Source: Mytilus trossulus (lineage: Eukaryota; Mollusca; Bivalvia; Mytilida; Mytilidae). From it: a stretch of DNA of 64,000 nt. Below, piece by piece: positions 1 through 13,024 of the stretch (positions are counted from its first letter, which is position 1; every line of letters starts with the position of its first letter). A model generated the notes under the pieces. That model worked only from the letters and a program-made list of their open reading frames with translations. It was not told where the DNA came from and ran no database searches. The translations under genes and the position numbers were made by a program. The stretch lies in NCBI RefSeq assembly GCF_036588685.1, contig NC_086386.1:71484682-71548681 (forward strand), written 5' to 3'.

Positions 1-44
1 AAAGTAAATTAACAAAAATACCGATCTAAGAGAATAATTTGAAT

Positions 45-130
45 CGGGAAGTCCCTTATAAAACATGTCAAATGTCAAAACCAAAAGCTCAACCATACCA
101 CACGGTTTGAAAACAACAGTTATATTCCTG
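45..130 (-). repeat. Fragment of a dispersed repeat
   Basis: About 85 bases resembling the stretches near 44525-44640, 54420-54545 and 61975-62095, with recurrent words such as tcaaa, agctcaa and tattcctgac. Reverse-orientation relatives lie near 42850-43010 and 61330-61500. No coding potential is seen. It adjoins the terminal repeat of the RT element that follows. The strand is given relative to the copies at 42.9 and 61.3 kb. Confidence 0.55.
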
Positions 131-149
131 ACAAACAGGCTTTATAATA

Positions 150-3100
150 GATAGATATAGGAAGATGTGGTGTGAGTGCCAATGTGACAACTCTCCATCC
201 AAATAACAATTTAAAAATTAAACCATTATAGGTTAAAGTACGGCCTTCAACACGGAACCTTGGCTCACACCGAACAACAAGCTATAAAGGGCCCCAAAAT
301 TACTAGTGTAAAACCATTCAAACGGGAAAACCAACGGTCTAATCTATATAAACAAAACGAGAAACGAGAAACACGTATATATTACATAAACAAACGACAA
401 CTACTGTACATCAGATTCCTGACTTAGGACAGGTGCAAACATTTGCAGCGGGATTAAACGTTTTAATTGGCCCGAACCTTCTCCCTTTTTCTGAAACAAT
501 AGCATAACATCACAACATAGAAAAACATACGATAAAATATCAATTGGCAGACTTAACTCAATCAAAAAACGTATGATTACACAATGAACGAATAAATTTG
601 ATCTGCGATATCTGAATACAAAAGAACAGTTAATTAAATATTAGAGACAAACATTCATGACCAAAAGGCTAACAAACAAATTCAAACACACTGAGAAATA
701 TTTAACCAATCAATGTTCACTTTAGAAAAAAACCGTTTTTTTATAATCTTGAAGTTTATACAAATGTTGTAAGAATAAGTGAAAAATTGAAGATATTACA
801 AATAATCCAAGCTGGTATACAGACAAGATCTTTATAAATAAAAAATGACAAAAAAAGCATTATAAACAGTATCAACAGGTCGAATTAACAAGAAAATACG
901 ATTTGAGAGTACTCGCAGTTACTGACAGCTAGTTAAAAGCCAAAACCAATTAATAGTAAAAAATCATGCATCAGAGACTAAAATCGACTAAAACCCATCA
1001 CAGGGATTTAGTATTTTAACGTCATTAATAGTCAAAGACGACATGACTTGTGCAAATGCCAAAAATAAATGTATCGACAGGTAGTAGTATAGTGAAGAGC
1101 GACTTCTATAGAAATAAAAGTTAACGTGGATATGTCCCCTATACATCTCGCCTCAAAAGATAATGAAATTTAGTTATGTTTTAATTTGCTAATGACAAAA
1201 TCAATATTAGTGCCAATGTGAACTATATTCAGAGATCTAATTACAATATTGGTACGATAACCCTTACTTATAAGTTTGTTTAAAGGTTCGATGAGTTTAC
1301 AAGGATCACATAGTGATTTCCTCGCTTTAAGTACAATATTACCATACAATTTAGGATGAGGAATACCATTTTTAATAAGCTTTCTACAGGTATAGCCAAA
1401 TTTACTAATCAAATCTTTGTATCTATGAAAGAATTTAGTAAAAGTTTTAAGTAATTTATGGTATCGAAATCCCTGACACAACAATTTACCAGTGATGCAT
1501 TGATTACGTTCGTTAAAATCTATGACATCAGAACACACACGGGCAAACCGAACGAGTTGCGATATATAAACACCGTATGATGGAGCCAAAGGCACATCGC
1601 CGTCTAAAAAAGGAAAATTAACAATAGGAAATGAAAAATCGTCTCTTTTGTCGTAAATTTTAGTGTGAAGTTTCCCGTTTGAAATTGAAATGTCTAAATC
1701 TAGAAAAAGACAACTGCTGCTGTTTATGTTAGATTTAGTTAAAGTAAGTTCGTTTGGGTAAATTTCTGAAGTATATTTAGAGAACTCTGGATTATTCAAC
1801 GAAAAAATATCATCCAGATAACGGTAGGTATTTTTGAATGTATCAACCAAATGTAACAATGATGGGTCTTTACTGAGTTTGGTCATAAACTGAGATTCAT
1901 AGCAATATAGAAATAAATCTGCTATTAAAGGGGCACAGTTGGTGCCCATAGGAATACCTACTACCTGACGATACACTTTATCGCCGAAACGTACATAAAT
2001 GTTATCAAGCAGAAAGTTTAAAGCTTCAATCATATCCTCACATTTCCAGTAAGTGTATCTAGCATACTTTCCTTTTTCGTTACAGAAAAAGGCCTTAAAC
2101 GAGTTACAGCAAAGAAAATTACAATGAGATTTTTCGAAAGACCATTTTATCAAATACAAAAACTTTTTCTTTATAAGATTGTGTGGAAGTGTAGTGTACA
2201 GAGTAGAAAAATCATAACTGTCAACAGAATTGTAAAGACCATTGAAAGCATGTATTTTATCTAAAACCTCTAAAGAATTTTTAACACTCAAAAAATAATT
2301 AATACCATTATTTTCATAAGCTTTATTACAAAAGTTAATAACCAGTTCTTTGATAGTTGTAAGGAAGGTGGTTAGAAGCACTGATATATTAGTAGTAGAA
2401 CACTAACTCGAAGCGGAGATGAAACGGAATTTAAATGGTTTTTTGTGTAATTTCGGTAACCAGTACATGGTAGGGACTTTCAAATGTTCGGAAGATGCTT
2501 TAAGCTGGGCAGTGGCAGTGGTATGCTTGTTAACGATTTGACTCTCTGTGGTGCGCACTGACCTGAATGTAGAGGATTTGATAATTTCGTTTTGAAGAAC
2601 TTTCGTGTAGTATATGCGTCACACCACCACTACATTATTTGCTGCCTTGTCTGCCGGTACGAACACAAACCGCTCTGCGAGTACCTTGAGTTTGTTTTTT
2701 ATTCTAGAAATGGGTATATCATGGTTCCTATTATTAATTTCAGAATTGTTTTCTTAATGAGATATTCGAATATCAACAGTATTCATAATTTTATTCAAAT
2801 AACTGTCTAAAGATTTTTTATCGGATTTTTCACGTTTGCACCAATTTTTACAATAGGCAGACAGAGCGTCTTTAATGACCTGACGACACTGTTTCCAATC
2901 TATTGTAGATGGAGGACGGTATTTCGGTCCTTTCTTTAGAAAAGTTATGACTTCACGGTCATCGACTTTGTTGAGGTCTCCTGTGATAACATGACCATAG
3001 GGAACATATTTAAAACTAGATGTTTCGCAATCTCAAGTGGAAGGAACATTATTTTCTATATTGACGTCTGTTGTAATTGACGTATAATTGAAAATCAAAT

Positions 3101-3345
3101 TTCTGCTCGGTTTTTTATAAGAATACGAAATAATGGGTTGTTCTATATTATCAAAATATGGATGTATTAAGCTATAGACAGAAGAGTCATTGAATATGCT
3201 AGACAAATTAATAAAATCAATACCTCTATTTATATATTTTAATTTGAGAAAACGTCGTTTACGATTTTCAGGTTTATCAATAATAGGAAAAAGCCTGTGA
3301 TGACAAAAGGCTGTAGTAATACGGGTGTATTCATAGTATGAAAGT
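150..3345 (-). mobile_element. Decayed reverse-transcriptase retroelement, copy 1
   Basis: A retroelement in reverse orientation. Its parts, read from 5' to 3' of the element, are a broken RT reading frame (3345-1170), a non-coding 3' part (1170-500) and a terminal block (500-150). The terminal block belongs to a repeat found at least seven more times in this window. The same order of RT, 3' part and terminal block recurs at 14310-16020, so I infer the terminal block is part of the element. The RT resembles the Penelope-like group by its MGTNCAPL and YLDD motifs; this assignment rests on recollection of the family. No target duplication or 5' end could be fixed. Confidence 0.7.
1170..3345 (-). 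pseudogene. Reverse transcriptase pseudogene with four in-frame stops (Penelope-like)
   Basis: One reading frame can be followed on the minus strand from about 3345 to the stop at 1170. It is interrupted by stop codons at 3033-3035, 2754-2756, 2619-2621 and 2403-2405, all in the same frame and without frameshifts. The longest open part (2402-1170) contains the RT fingers and palm: an IPMGTNCAPL motif, the catalytic YRYLDD, and a following KIYDKRDDFSFPIVNFPF block also found in other mussel-type RT copies. The N-terminal part reads YGHVITGDLNKVDD and FVFVPADKA, which I associate with the same elements. No GIY-YIG endonuclease is visible downstream. The first Met usually assigned to the open part would be a GTG codon at 2379-2381, so it is not a real start. 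The protein cannot be made as it stands. Confidence 0.85.
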
Positions 3346-3349
3346 CAAA

Positions 3350-6300
3350 ATTATGGACAATGCAGTCAACATATGCATTGTGTTTTATTTCTAATCACTA
3401 TAAAAACAAACAAAAAGGTCAACAAAGAAAATCAAAAGGCATAAAGATAAACCACATCAGCATAAAAGAAAGACAAACAATTCTCAAGCATTGTAACATA
3501 ACACAAAACTAAAATGACGGTATGTACCAAGCCACGTCAAATGAATATCACAAAGAAAAGAATTAACAGTTAAAGATATACTTTACAAAGACAAATACAA
3601 CAACGTCATGTTGAAACTTTGAATCAACGTTGAATTATAGGTTGAAAATGGAAGGTCATTTCAATGTTACAAATACAACGTTGCATTATTGTTGATTCAA
3701 CGTTGGAAATTCATAGTTTATACAGAGTTGAGAATGTTGATAATTAGTTTCTCTAATGTTTGTTTTATTTTCACATTTCTCGATCAGTGTGAGAAAAATA
3801 TTTAGTGAAAAATCTGTTCATTGCATATGATTAGTTAAATAAAATAATAACCTCAACATTTCTTTTTTTTTTTTTAATTTTCCTCGTGTGACGACATGAA
3901 AAACGGCGACCACCTCAGGAGGAATGATAACAAAAATATGTCCTTAGTACACGGATGCTCCACTCGCACTTTCATTTTCTATGTTCAGTGGACCATGCAT
4001 GTAGGTATAAATTTGGGAAACCCCTAAACAAGAAACAGTAACATTTCATTGTTATTTTATACAGTAATCATTCATTTTGATAAACTTTACTCTCTGGGTT
4101 ATTTTCCTTCTTGCGTTTGTGTTTTTTTTTGTTCGAATGACTGTTGAGTTGCCTTAGTCATTATGCATTCTGCCATCCCGTGCATGACTGTTGAAATATG
4201 ATGCACCCATATGTCATTGCAATGCCTAGTTCCCTTATCTAGAAGTTTTTCTCTAAATTTTCGTAAAGGGTACGTAGTATATGGCGTTTAGAAGAGGGGC
4301 AAAAGATACCAGAAGGACAATCAAACTCATAGATCGGAAATAAACTAACAACGCCATGGTTTAAAAAGAAAAAAAAGACAGACAGACAAATGATTGTACA
4401 CATATTTTCCTGTGGTGATAAATAAAGGCAACAGTAGTATACTGCTATTCGAAATTCATCAATCGAAAGAGAAAAAACAAATCCGAGTAGAAAACTAAAG
4501 ATGAGGGAAACGCGTCAAATATAAGAGAACTACGACACAACAGAAACACAACATTAAAATGGAACACATACAGCATGTACATGTACAGAAACGAACTATA
4601 ACATAACATTGTTCATTTTGCTGACTTGGCATATATTATATATATAACCTTAGCCTTATTTGACATAACGTTTTGGAATTGTGGGTCTTCAATGCTCCTC
4701 AACTTTGTGAAAGTAATTTTTTGTCAAAATGTTATGAAAATTAAAAGAGCCAAATGAATGTTGGTCAAGGTGTTAAATATCAAGCCGAATTCGACGTGCT
4801 AACGAAACACTCATATCTGCATGGCATGACCTAACAAATCAATTGCCATGATTGAAAAGAAACTGATCACTTTCTAACTTGATTCTTTTTGTATTGTTCA
4901 TGTTGTTTTTCTTCATTTTTTTTGGGGGGGGTTGTCAAACTGTGTTTGGTGCAACTTTGATAAATTCGTTCTATGTTGTTTTTCAAAGATAAAGAAAAAT
5001 CATCTTTTACAATTTTATTACATCAAGTACTGCAATGGCTTACATCCTCTCTACGGACAGACTCTCTGAAAAACACAATACTATAAATCAACAGACACAT
5101 AAAAATAACTTATATCTAATCATTCAAAATTGAGATTACATGATATCCTTGACACGAAAAGTTTGATGAAAATTTTTAACTTCGCTATCATGTATCAAAT
5201 GATGCATTTGTTCGGTAAGCAGGAAATAGTTTAGTAATGAATCTAAAAATGCATCAATTGGTAAAGTTTACTTATATATATATACCCTACGCACTAAATT
5301 CAGACATTCTTGTTATTAAATTTAAGAAAAATTAGTGTGAAGATATGCTGTATTTTGAGATTTTTGGTTCTTTTTTGGTGTATTTAAAAGAGGGTGGTAA
5401 TGGGTTATTTTCATTCAACGTTTCTTATTTAATGTTCAACGTGTTTGTATTTTTTTATTTGACGTTATTTGTGCCTCCTTCAACCTGTACTGCTTCTTTA
5501 ATTTTACTTGCATCGTGATTTTCAAATGCTTATTTTGCGTACTCTTTAATTGTCAAATAAATTGCAAACACTATGCAGGGATTGTCAAGAAAAAAAAAAT
5601 GATTGATTTTTTTTTTTGTGATAAGGCGGAAAGGCCCATGATGTTGTTCCTTTATTTGCATTTTAGGAGTTAAGACGATAATTAAACAGTTTTTTAAAAG
5701 CCTTTATTCATTTATATCATAAATATGTATACTAAATAGGGAATAGTATGTAAAACAGAGAGTGTATATATAAAAGAGGACAGTAAGTCAGTCACAAAAG
5801 ATTCACATAAAAGTTTGTTTTTTTTTATCGTCAAAAGTTCATGACAGAAATTATTTAACGTTCAACTGAAGTTTTCATGATACATGATGATGTTGTGGTT
5901 ATATATTAATTATGTGAAGGCAATATATTATCTCCTATTAAAGGTCAAACGAAGGTGTTTACTTACAAGTTTGTACTCGCATATGTAGCGATAAGCATCG
6001 GTACAGACTGATTTCAACCAAAACCAAGAAGTTCCGGATTTAAAAATGAAAACACAGACTTCATTATAGTTAAAAAAATCTGAAATGATTAACCGAAAAT
6101 TTAATTCGTATTTCGTATTAAATAACGCAAAACGGATAATTCCAATTCATTGATACCATTTTAAGAGTTAATTCGTATTTTGATTGCATTAGAAAAAACC
6201 AAAAAAAATAAAAAAATATACAAAACGATTGTTTTTTAAATCCATTAGTCGAAAACAAACTGTATTACTTATTGTTTGGAGTGAGCAAATGCTCCGTGTT

Positions 6301-6640
6301 GAAGACAGTTATTTGACCTATGATGTGGTTTGGCTGGAGAGTTGTTTCATTGACACTTTAATATATCTATCTTCTTATATCTATTCACAATGCCATAGAA
6401 AAAAACGGAATTCTACCAAAAGAAAATAAAAGTAAACGAAATATAACATATAAAAACAAGCGGTGATATCAGGTACTCTGCAAGGGTGAGAAGATTCTGC
6501 CCAACTAGTGACACATGTTGGGTTGTAAATGTAAGTACAAGTTTGTAGTTCAGTCTAATTCGGTAGGTCACCTTCGGAAAATAACTACTCGTTCCCATTT
6601 TTTTATCATGTTATAGACTAAATGGACAAGTACTGAACAA
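3350..6640. other. Intergenic stretch without genes
   Basis: No coding region is seen. Contents: short TTCAACGTTGAA-type palindromic words at 3600-3720; a dispersed repeat at 4280-4590 with a second partner at 47335-47480; a fragment near 4650-4740 related to the gatgagtcttatgtag family; and a reverse copy of the RT-element terminal repeat at 6270-6390. The remainder is AT-rich sequence in which I see nothing. It lies downstream of the lectin-like gene on the minus strand. Confidence 0.6.
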
Positions 6641-6642
6641 TA

Positions 6643-9600
6643 TTAATCTTTTACGTTTTTTGTCCACCTTTCTATACACATATATTGTTGGACACCATGT
6701 ACTGTCCTCTGCATGACGCTTCTTTTGTGTTGTTTGTTTGCTGTCTCATCGACGTATGGTGTATATACTTTTGCTAAATTATCATAAAGTTTACCCTCTC
6801 CAAATGGGAGATCATTAAATGATAATGAACCATTTTCTATGGCAAATGTAAAGTTTCCGTCGTTGTCTATATCATTTGCACCAGTCCATACATCTTCATC
6901 TGCAAAGAATTACATGTAAATGAGCATCATCGAAAATCAGTAGATTAAGAAAGAAAGGAATGAAAATAAATATGCGATGTCAAACTGTGATATATCGGTA
7001 AAAGATGCATCATTTTTATCATTCAAACTGATTTAACTTGAACACGGGTTCATGGACACATCTTTTTTTGAAATGAATTTGATTGATAAATATTCAGCAA
7101 AAGGCCATTATTTGGTCCAAAAATTACTGCAAATTTAAAAGTTTTCATACATATTCTTAACTAACTTTCCTCGTTTTTTTTATCAAAATTTAAGTATATT
7201 TTAGATTGAAAAAGTATGTGCACACCCATAAAACAACTTTATATTTAGTTAGATTATGTCAATAGTTACGATCAAGCTTCTGTAATTTTTTGTTATTGTT
7301 TCTTGGCTGCGCACGAAGTATCCACAACGAAAATTAAGATAGAAAACTGCATACATTCTGTATTTTTATCGTTTTTGTGAAAACAGTACATATTTTGACG
7401 TCATCAGATAAAAAATCTTTATTGTTTTCATTTATATGTCTTGTCCTTATGCATTTCTAAACATTATGTGCCAATTTAATTATCAAAGATTTATTTTCTT
7501 GGGCCTAAACCAGGTTTTAATGCCCCTCTATCAAATTTGCATTATTGGATCAAAACTTAATCGTTTTCTAGAGAGAAAAAAAGGTATGACATAAATACCG
7601 ACATGGATGAAAATTTGAAAAAAGTCCTTAAAGCTTGATAAACTTTCAAAGAAACAAGATTAATCAATTCTGTTGAGGTTACAAGCAACGAATAATATGA
7701 GTTACATCAATGTGAACTGTTTTAATATTTGCCGCAACTGACTGGGTAAAACATGATGGATTAAACCTGATTTAATAGCTAGGACAAGATTAAAATCATA
7801 ATTTATAGTATAAGGTACCAGTCAAGTAGTTAAATTAAAAGCAGGTCATCCATTGTAGTCTCGCAATAGTTACCAAATCTACTTAGTCACATCAGTTTGT
7901 TTTAATCTTTTTTATTTTCAAGTTGTAACCAGTTTTTGTAAACCTTCTTTCGTTTTTCAAGATGTGACCAATTGAAATTAGTTATATCAGATGTTTTACC
8001 TTCTTAAGTTTTGGAAAGTCTTTGGGAAAAAATATTGTATCGTTAAACGAAAGCCTTTTTAGGACCTAAAAAAACATAATTCAAAGTCGAAATCACGTTT
8101 ACATCGTTATATCAGAAAATGAAAAATTGTTTTCACACAATAAAATAGTTATCACACATTTTTGGAACTAGCTACACCATTTTTAATATTTGTAAATCTT
8201 AATAACTAATCAAATTCGTTGTCACTAATTGTGTAATAGGTGATAACGGATTAATGTCGTAATCACAGTTGTTTTTTCATTTTATAATTCATGATTTCTT
8301 AAAAACTTCATTTAAAAATAATTATTCATACATTCTCAACTTACGAATATTCAATTCATTTTGAACAGCATTGGCTTCTTGTTCAGTGTTCGGTCTCCAC
8401 AGGTAGGCACCATCTGTCGAGGCACAATTATCCTTAAATTTAGTAAGATGACATTCATATAATATTTACCTACCGTTCCTTTTCGCAGATTTCGTGGGTA
8501 TAGATGAACCACGAAATTAAATCTTCAACGAATGACAAATTTTCTATACACTTGTATATAGATGAGGTATAAGTGCCAATGAGACAACTCTCCATCCAAG
8601 TCACAATTTATAAAAGTAAACCATTATAGATCCACAAGTACGGTCTTCAACACAGAGCCTTGGCTCACACCTAACAGCAATTTATAATCGGCCCCAAGCA
8701 ATTTCTAGTGTAAAACAATTCAAATAGGAAAACCAACGGTCAAATATATATATAGAAATATAGAGAAACGGGAAACACTTCAGAACCGAATCAACAAATG
8801 ACAACTACTAAACATATGGTTCCTGACTTAGGACAGGTACAAACAGTTGCACCGGATTTAAAAGTTTTAATGGTACCACACCTCTACATTTATCTGAACC
8901 AATAGTGGAATATCTCAATATAGAAAGACACACTATAAAATATCTATTGAAATGGCTTTACTTAATCAAAAGAAGTAGTAACACAAATGAACATACACAG
9001 AACGAATAAATTTTAATTATGCTACAATAAAAATACAAAATAATAATAATAAGGGATGAATAATAAATAAAAAGTTTAATGTTTAAAAATTTCAGGAAAA
9101 CGTCAAACCTGAAAACAATCAACCAATTGCAATAATTTTATACACAGGTAAACTGTTTTGTTGTTACACGTATAAGGTATTCTTCTTTTATCTGTATTAC
9201 CTTCCGTTTAGGAACACCAAGAAATATTTTGTATAGCAATACAACTATTCTGAAAATTGGTACACGTGGGGTGAATATAACAATAAAACTATAAAATTGA
9301 TGCTCGACAAAACTTCGTGTTCTGTATATTTAAGTGCCAGGGGTGTGATGTGTATACAGTATAAAAGAAGAAAGAAAATAATATCGATGTTCATAGTACG
9401 AAGAAGTGAAATTATATTAATTCCAAACAATTATCAAAGCTGGTATATTGGCCAAATATATGTATGCTCTAGTTTTCTCTATTTCACGAAAACCGTATTT
9501 TGACTCCGGGTTCTTATAATTTTTTTGACAAGTGTTCTCTGTGGTAGGATATTCTGGTAGTCCGGCAATACAAGGGCAACCATAAGAAGCTAAATCAAAT

Positions 9601-12168
9601 ATATGATCGGTGTAATGTTCGGGTAGCGGTGGTTAACTGTTGGTTTTTTTCGGATATAGCCGTGTATAGAAAAAGTAAATTTTCGCTTAAATTTGTAGGT
9701 TGAAATTTTGGATTTGCTTATTTTCTTCGCTCTTGCTTGACCAGTTTACAAGATATTCTACCACAGAGAAGGTAACCTGTGGAAAATATTAATTTCCGGA
9801 GTCAAAAGTCGGTAGTTAGAAAAAGGTCTGTGAGAAGTCAGAATTACACCAAAGACCATTCAGTTAGTTTGTTGTACTAGTACAATAATAATTATAATCT
9901 ATTATCAACATATCATTGTTGATTCAGATAGAATTATGTCAAAATAATGTCGACTTCGTTTAACACCACCTAAAACGTCACATGGTATTTAAATATGAAA
10001 AAAAAATAATCTTAAACAAAATTAATCAGACTTTCAACAACGTACTGTATAAATCAAAAACAGATACAATGACATAATTATAAACACTATAGAAAAACTT
10101 CGTCATTCTTCGTAAATTAAACCAGGTAGTAATGGGGATTAACTAACATACTCACCGCAGCTGTATTCCAGTTAACTTGCTTATGACCACTAGTGTAATA
10201 ACAATTAACACTACTTGTTTGGTTTGATAATAGCTTGAACCCTTTTGGGCAAGTTTCTGGAACACATGGCGCTTTTAAAACTAAAAAAGAATACAATTGT
10301 ATCCACAATCGAAATAAAATCATAAAAAGATAAAGCGATGGCGTAATTGCAATAACGTTATAAAAGCAGCACGATGTTTAAATTTTACAGAACGTCATTA
10401 AAGAAAAAACGGTACCAATCATCTGCTTCTGATGCGCATTTCGACAATCAGTGACTCGTCATTGATGCTGGGGGCCAAACTATTTGAAATTCACAAGCTA
10501 ATTAAAAACATGAAGAGCCATAAACCAAAATGAACATAAACGTATAGCCAAAGCTGGACAAAGATTCAGAGCTTTGCATGCGGAAAATATGTTCCTTCAT
10601 TTTGAATAAAACAAAGAATATTTGGAATGATTGCCAATAAAACAACTCTTCACAATAATACAAATTGCTGTGCATTAAATGCATGAACATTTGTATCTTA
10701 CACATCAGTTTATGATAGAAAAAACTAAAACTGAACACAAGGAAGAAAAAGAGAAAAAAGAAGAAAGGAAATATTAACAACAAAGATGAATATAAAAAAA
10801 AAAAAAGTAAAGGAAAACAAAACAAAGTTCGTGGTATCCAACGAATAAAAATGATTCCACAGTAGGTTAAAACATTACAGCTGACGTGAGGCATTTCTCT
10901 TTATTGGTTGTATATCAATCGTCGTTTTTGTTGAAAGTAAGTCGACTTTTAGTTATTGAATATAAAAATAATTGCACAAAAAAAACAACACATGTAAACC
11001 CGAATTGTGCTTCCCAAGTGTGAACTATGCAGACGTTTAGTCAAAACATAAGGAAGAACAAACAAAATCTGAAAATTGTAACACAAAGAAATTGTCAAGG
11101 ACACAGCTGAAACAACTTTCACAATTGCTTTGTCTTCTACTGGTAAACTGCAAACGTGATATTTTCAGTACAAACTTGTCATGCTTAGATGTTTTCTCTT
11201 TGTTGGTTGTACAAAACGCCATCATCGTCGATGTTGAGCACAAAATATTTCAGAAAAGGGAATGAAAAACTGTTCCATGCTTCTTTTCTCCGAAAATAAC
11301 TATCTATGTCTATGAAATTCATTTGCATTTCATTCGATTTGATCAACAGTGACTGCAACTATTGCCTGATTTATATGTCTACTTACATTTGCAACATGGT
11401 CGGTCATCGCAGCATTTTCCGTTATACGTCCAATTAGACCCGAAAGTTTCTTTACATGGAACACCTTTTGTTCCACAGGTACCGATGCATATTCCAGAAA
11501 TAACTGAATAGTAATGTAATCCGATACAATATAGCTTAATTTACTTTCATATATACATTTATATTACACAATAGGAATATAAATGTAAAGTCATTGTTTA
11601 TTTCTAAAATTAATTTGCTTAACCATGTTGAATATAGGACACAAAGAAGATTTTTTTTAATTTGAAGAAAAAGTTTATATATATTGTTGTTGCGTTATGA
11701 TTTCTCATAAATAAAACTTACTCAATTTGCTCGAGATGCTCGTAACTCTGCTTAGAAGTTTTAAAGTCAGTTCTTCCTAAATGCAGATGTTTTTATTGTT
11801 CTTATGTCAACCTAGGAAAGTAGTGTTGAACAGTTGTGTACAGCTTTGTAGCTCGACAAAAGTACGGATGTTATCGTTGTAAACTGAAGGTGTTTACCCC
11901 CAATTACTATAAAAACAAATGGTAGAAAAATGTGTTAACATGATTGAATATCTGTAACATAAAAAGGTTAAACCTCTGTATGTCTCATTTGGCTCTCGAA
12001 TGCAGAACGTTTGATCAGAGTGAAAGGATCTTACCTTTCATATTATTAGAGAGTCAATCAGCCTTATCGTTAATCTTCACTACAGCGTTTAAAAGAGAAA
12101 GGATACTTACTGCCGGCATTTGACAAAATTGTGCAAAAGATGAAAACAATCAAACAACAATACTTCAT
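6643..12168 (-). CDS. Secreted C-type-lectin-like protein with Cys-rich module (five exons)
   Basis: Exons are 12168-12111, 11503-11387, 10280-10156, 8432-8345 and 6899-6643. All introns are GT-AG and all junctions are in phase, giving 214 residues. Residues 1-18 are a signal peptide (MKYCCLIVFIFCTILS). Exon 2 is a compact module with seven cysteines ending CCDDRPCC. Exons 3-5 form a C-type-lectin-like domain: CP-GF start (69-73), NCYY (84-87), WNTAADNC across the exon 3/4 junction (96-103), VWTGANDID (133-141) and a late Cys203. The EPN/QPD and WND calcium-sugar motifs are not visible and the C-terminal half is diverged, so sugar binding is uncertain. The protein is presumably secreted and may act in recognition. 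A splice-acceptor-like site just upstream of the ATG suggests a 5' UTR exon further upstream. The introns hold dispersed repeats. Confidence 0.85.
8562..8960 (-). repeat. RT-element terminal repeat copy inside an intron
   Basis: This block matches the one at 150-500 almost word for word (tgagacaactctccatccaa, cttggctcacac, cctgacttaggacaggt). It lies in the last intron of the lectin-like gene. No RT coding remnant adjoins it, so it is a solo 3' end. The strand is given relative to the RT element at 1170-3345. Confidence 0.75.
10395..10530. repeat. Dispersed repeat with gatgcgcatttcgacaa core
   Basis: Shares gatgcgcatttcgacaa, an anchor like tgatgctcgtggccaaa, and a tail like gaagagcta with blocks at 13765-13925 and 50640-50790. 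Non-coding; lies in the second intron of the lectin-like gene. Confidence 0.7.
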
Positions 12169-12748
12169 TATAATTCTGAAATGAAAACTCGTCTATATTA
12201 ATTTATACTTGATGCTATTTAGAAATACACTCATTATAGATACAGGATTGAAATTTTATATTTGCGCAAGTCGCGAGTTTTTATTACAAATATGTAATCA
12301 TTAAGAAAGAATCACATACCAGAAGTAAGCGCAGTCAGCTTGTATGCATTAAATGTTATATTTTGATCACTAATTTCAAGTTCCAAATCTATGTAACAAT
12401 TTGAAAACCAAAGTCGAAACTTACAAATAGAAGGGTTTGGATGATATATGAAAGTACTCTCAGGTTGTAAGCATTGATGTTGTTTATATGTTTGCTTTCA
12501 AAATATCTGATCAACAAGACTGCTATTCACTTTTCATGTGTTAAAATCGGAAGTGGGTAATCGGACTGTCAAAAATTAAAAAAACAAATTGTGGAATTGT
12601 TTGTGTTAGGGATTAGTACTGATTTTTTGTTTTAAATTTTGTTGTTTGTGATTTTCTAATTTGAATGTCATTGTTGTTTAAAAGTATTACAGTCTTATTT
12701 ATCATAAATGTGTTTGAAATTCAACATGTTATATTCAGTCAAGTTTAA

Positions 12749-13020
12749 GGTGGTACCCAACACTTTTACTAAAATTAATTTGGCTCGTTTAATTTTCATC
12801 AAATTTTGAGAATGTATTTACTTTAACCCTTTATTGAAATATAAAAATTTTGAAAATTTTGAACCAACCATTTTGTCACAAAAAATATACTAGTTATATA
12901 GCAGTTTGACAAACACCAATTTAGATCATTGAGAAGCTTAGTATTCCCTTTTCAACACTACGTAGTTAAAACGTTTAGCTGACTTGACAGAGATATCTCC
13001 CTGTAGTGTTAGGTACCACC
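12749..13020. mobile_element. 272-bp MITE with 15-bp terminal inverted repeats
   Basis: The left end GGTGGTACCCAACAC (12749-12763) is the inverse complement of the right end (13006-13020) at 14 of 15 positions. It is flanked by TTAA (12745-12748) and TTGA (13021-13024), consistent with a slightly decayed TTAA target duplication of the piggyBac/Kolobok type. It has no coding capacity. The right part contains the word gacagagatatctccctgta. I associate this family with many bivalve genomes, but that is recollection. Confidence 0.8.
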
Positions 13021-13024
13021 TTGA

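Noticed and set aside
10502-10894. A 130-codon minus-strand frame with a Phe/Leu-rich stretch
   Set aside because: It crosses an A/G-rich low-complexity run (10740-10810) and a dispersed repeat inside an intron; composition alone explains it.
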